A stretch of 33,508 nucleotides of DNA from JBOHBN01 sp050698355 (GTDB lineage Bacteria > Actinomycetota > Actinomycetes > Streptosporangiales > WHST01): NCBI GenBank assembly GCA_050698355.1, contig JBOHBN010000232.1, positions 1 through 33,508 on the forward strand. The letters run 5' to 3'. Below the pieces are notes generated by a model. It saw only the letters and a list, made by a program, of their open reading frames with translations, was not told the DNA's origin and searched no databases. A program made the translations under genes and the position numbers. Below, piece after piece: positions 31,227 through 33,508 of this stretch (position 1 is its first letter; each line of letters starts with the position of its first letter).

Positions 31227-31868
31227 TCAGACGCCGAGGTAGGCGAGGACGGCGAGTACCCTGCGGTGCTGCCGGTCGTCGGGCGGCGACAGGCCGAGCT
31301 TGTCGAAGATGTTGCCGATGTGTTTGTGCACGGCTCGTTCGGTGACCACCAGCCGCGCTGCGATGCGCGCGTTTCCGTAGCCCTGTGCGATCAGCTCGAG
31401 AACCTCTCGCTCGCGTGCGGTGAGTGTCGCGAGCGGGTCGTTCCTGCGTGCCAGGAGTTGCGCGACGACGTCGGGGTCCATCACGGTGCCGCCATCGGCC
31501 ACCCGGTGCAGCGCGTCGAGGAACTCCTCGACGCGCCCGACCCGGTCCTTCAACAGGTAGCCGACGCCGCCGTTGCGGTCGCCGAGCAGCTCGGCCGCGT
31601 AGGTCTCCTCGACGTACTGGCTGAACACCAAGATGGGCAGCTGCGGCTGCATCTCGCGCGCGGCCAACGCCGCCCGGACGCCTTCGTCGCGGAATGTCGG
31701 TGGCAGCCGCACGTCGACGACGGCGGCGTCCGGCCGGTACTCGCGTACCGCACCAAGGAACCCGTTGACGTCGCCGACGGTCGCGACGACGTCGACGCGC
31801 TCCTTGGTGAGCAGCAACGCCAGGCCCTCGGCCAGCATGACGTTGTCCTCGACGATCACGACCCGCAC
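31227..31868 (-). CDS. Response regulator, NarL/LuxR family
   Basis: A 213-residue DNA-binding regulator. The receiver domain (1-120) has VRVVIVEDNVML, phosphorylatable Asp52 in AAVVDVRLPP, ILVFSQY and Lys in GYLLKDRVG. The output domain (about 145-205) is a LuxR-type helix-turn-helix: LTAREREVLELIAQGYGNARIA, ERAVHKHIGNIFDKLGL. The start GTG 31868 gives the usual length and overlaps the 3' end of the kinase gene by 13 nt; a longer frame exists upstream but would add an unrelated leader. It forms a two-component pair with the histidine kinase in front of it. Targets are unknown. Confidence 0.93.
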   Translation of the reverse strand: MRVVIVEDNVMLAEGLALLLTKERVDVVATVGDVNGFLGAVREYRPDAAVVDVRLPPTFRDEGVRAALAAREMQPQLPILVFSQYVEETYAAELLGDRNGGVGYLLKDRVGRVEEFLDALHRVADGGTVMDPDVVAQLLARRNDPLATLTAREREVLELIAQGYGNARIAARLVVTERAVHKHIGNIFDKLGLSPPDDRQHRRVLAVLAYLGV

Positions 31869-33199
31869 GGCAACTCCGCCACGACCACCGTCGGGCCGCC
31901 GACCGGACTGGTCACCTCCAGCCACCCGTCCAGCGCGGCGACCCGACGGCGCATGCCGACGATCCCCGTTCCCCCATCCTCGTCGGCACCCCCGAGCCCG
32001 TTGTCGGTCACCTCGACGAGCAGCGACCGCAGTTCGCGGCGCACGGTCACGTCCGCCTGTGACGCCGCGCTGTGCTTGGCCACGTTGGTGAGCGCCTCCG
32101 ACGCGACGAAGTACGCCGCCGCCTCAACCGGTGCGGGCAGATCGTCGAGCTCGCCCACCTCCGCGGTCGTCGCCGTCGCGCACCCGCCGGCGAGTCCCAG
32201 CAGCGCGCCGCGCAAACCGCGGTCGCCGAGAATGGGTGGGTACATGGTCCTGAGCACGTCGCGCAGCCCGGTCATCGCGTCCTCGGCGCCGGACCTGGCC
32301 TCCTCGATCAACGTGCCGACCACCGCCGGGTCGTCGGCGAGCCGCCGCTCGGCCATACCGAGTCGCATCGTCACGTTGACCAGCTGCGCCTGCATCCCAT
32401 CGTGCAGGTCGCGTTCAATCCGCCGCAGCTCTGCGGTGTGAGCGTCCACCGCGTCGGCGCGGGTCTCGGCCAGCTCACCGACGCGCCGCTGCAGCTGGGT
32501 GACCGGGGAGAACAGGACCCACCAGGTCAGCCTCGCGTGCAGCCTGGCAAGCGCGGGCGTGCACCAGAACAGCCACGCCGCCGCGACCACAAGCTCGGCT
32601 GCCACGAAGAGAACAAGGTTAACCGAATAACTGGCGCCGCTGAAGCCGATCTGCGTGAACCACTTTTCACCCGCCAGGAAGACCTCCCCGGGGTGGTTGT
32701 CGTTCCACGGGTAGTGAAGGCCCGCAGTGCGGTAGGCGTCGAAGGCGAGCAGGAACGGCATCAGCGCGAACGTCAGGAGGGCCAGACCGGCCGTCGCTTT
32801 CCCACCGATCCACCCGACGGCTCGCCACGTCCTGCCGTCGACGACAAGGCCACGCAGCCAACCCACCATTCCCGGCCGCGCAACCGGCGCGGCGGCCGGT
32901 ACGTCACGGGTGAGTAGCCAGCCGGCGCCCCGCAGCTCCCACCGCGCCGACCACCGCGCCACCGCCAGGACCGGCACCACCACAAGGACGATAGCGGCGA
33001 TAAACACCGGGTACTGCCAAAGCACCGGGAACTCGAAGTCCCTCGGCGCGACCATCGTCAAGAAGTCCCCGAACAGAACGGAAGATATTCTCGCTGCGAC
33101 GGCGAAACTCGCGGCGAGCACGAGGAGCACCCCGTACCCCGCGACGGCGCCGACCAGGTAGCTCACCGCCCGTCGTACCGCGACCCGCTGTGCACGCAT
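31856..33199 (-). CDS. Sensor histidine kinase, HisKA_3 (NarX-like) class
   Basis: A 447-residue membrane kinase. The N-terminal half (about 1-235) has four or more hydrophobic segments (VSYLVGAVAGYGVLLVLAASF, YPVFIAAIVLVVVPVLAVA, TAGLALLTFALMPFLLAF, VNLVLFVAAELVVAAAWLF) and resembles the actinobacterial putative-sensor domain. The HisKA_3 helix ELRRIERDLHDGMQAQL contains the phospho-accepting His266. The ATPase domain has VASEALTNVAKHS (N box), VTDNGLGG and GTGIVGMRRRVAAL (G boxes). ATG 33199 is preceded by GGAGG; an in-frame ATG at 33253 is less likely. The response regulator gene overlaps its 3' end. The signal is unknown. Confidence 0.92.
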   Translation of the reverse strand: MRAQRVAVRRAVSYLVGAVAGYGVLLVLAASFAVAARISSVLFGDFLTMVAPRDFEFPVLWQYPVFIAAIVLVVVPVLAVARWSARWELRGAGWLLTRDVPAAAPVARPGMVGWLRGLVVDGRTWRAVGWIGGKATAGLALLTFALMPFLLAFDAYRTAGLHYPWNDNHPGEVFLAGEKWFTQIGFSGASYSVNLVLFVAAELVVAAAWLFWCTPALARLHARLTWWVLFSPVTQLQRRVGELAETRADAVDAHTAELRRIERDLHDGMQAQLVNVTMRLGMAERRLADDPAVVGTLIEEARSGAEDAMTGLRDVLRTMYPPILGDRGLRGALLGLAGGCATATTAEVGELDDLPAPVEAAAYFVASEALTNVAKHSAASQADVTVRRELRSLLVEVTDNGLGGADEDGGTGIVGMRRRVAALDGWLEVTSPVGGPTVVVAELPCGS

Positions 33200-33508
33200 C
33201 CGTCCGTCCTCCGTTCCGGCGTACTGCGTCGAGTGTGACCCCAGAGGTGGCACGTACGCAGTGCAGCCAGCTACACCATTGCGGGTTCACCGCAGGCGCG
33301 CGTACCCGGTGCGGAGCCCGCGTCGACGAAAGATAACGCGCGCGGCAACCCGCCGATGCCCCCTACCGCGCCGCTGCCATCCACCATGCGGTCCGACAGG
33401 TCAAGATCAACGTGTCGCAGTAACGCATCGGCATCCGTACGCCATGATCAGGGCGCGGCAAGTTCGTCGCGGAGGGTCTCAACTGTCCAGGTCGGGCAGC
33501 CGCAGCCG
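33200..33508. other. Upstream region of the histidine kinase gene, right edge of window
   Basis: Holds the kinase promoter region, with no convincing -10/-35 pair. At the extreme right two minus-strand frames reach the edge: one ends RLRLPDLDS with a stop at 33479, the other ends TVETLRDELAAP with a stop at 33448. One may be the C-terminus of a gene lying to the right, but the visible part is too short to decide. Confidence 0.3.

Noticed and set aside
33200..33440. A minus-strand frame upstream of the histidine kinase (ALLRHVDLDLSDRMVDGSGA)
   Set aside because: It is short, lacks a start codon and has no family resemblance. It could be a remnant, but there is not enough to call it.
1..33508. 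CRISPR arrays, insertion sequences, integrase genes or attachment sites
   Set aside because: No regularly spaced direct repeats, transposase-like or recombinase-like frames were seen. The only repeats are the gene-end palindromes described.

Overview
The window is GC-rich DNA from a member of the Actinomycetota. The left part carries a housekeeping block of the kind found in Streptomyces and Mycobacterium (pyk, an ANTAR response regulator, polA, a methyltransferase, rpsA). Several genes have a TANNNT -10 box only 6-8 nt before the start codon, the pattern of leaderless mRNAs common in this phylum. I cannot name the genus from sequence alone.

Layout. 1-1324: 3' part of gltD. 1325-1704: intergenic region with a candidate minus-strand small RNA that has two hairpins with CCCCCC loops. 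1705-7199: pyk, tRNA-Leu(CAA), the ANTAR regulator, a PaaI-type thioesterase and polA. 7267-12605, minus strand: an S9 peptidase, an HpnB-like glycosyltransferase, a CynX-type MFS carrier and a methyltransferase. 12878-14356: rpsA with a good intrinsic terminator. 14772-15665: a NUDIX-NYN fusion.

15779-27065 is the most interesting part: a LacI-controlled sugar operon on the minus strand with its repressor divergent. In transcription order it encodes a FucI-fold isomerase, a very large secreted DUF2961/GH172 glycosidase, a ribose-type (CUT2) ABC importer (ATPase, permease, lipoprotein) and an FGGY sugar kinase. GH172 includes exo-D-arabinofuranosidases, and FucI-family enzymes can convert D-arabinose to D-ribulose. 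No aldolase gene is present. I therefore read the locus as a candidate D-arabinose (arabinan) scavenging pathway: outside cleavage, import, isomerisation, phosphorylation, entry into the pentose phosphate pathway. A consensus promoter and two related operator-like sites lie in the divergent intergenic region.

27066-31226 looks like accessory, eroding DNA: a frameshifted and deleted aldo/keto reductase pseudogene, a possibly truncated membrane protein, a MazEF-type toxin-antitoxin pair, a SnoaL-like protein, a frameshifted small membrane gene, a 5'-truncated fragment and a small beta-barrel-like hypothetical protein. 31227-33199 is a NarL-type two-component system.

Several gene junctions carry long, near-perfect palindromes. 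Three of them share the arm TTGTCAGTGTCT and form a dispersed repeat family (3125, 3960, 17299). Others with different arms lie at 7214, 9227 and 15698. They probably act as hairpin terminators or mRNA-end stabilisers, but they lack U-tracts and their origin is unclear.
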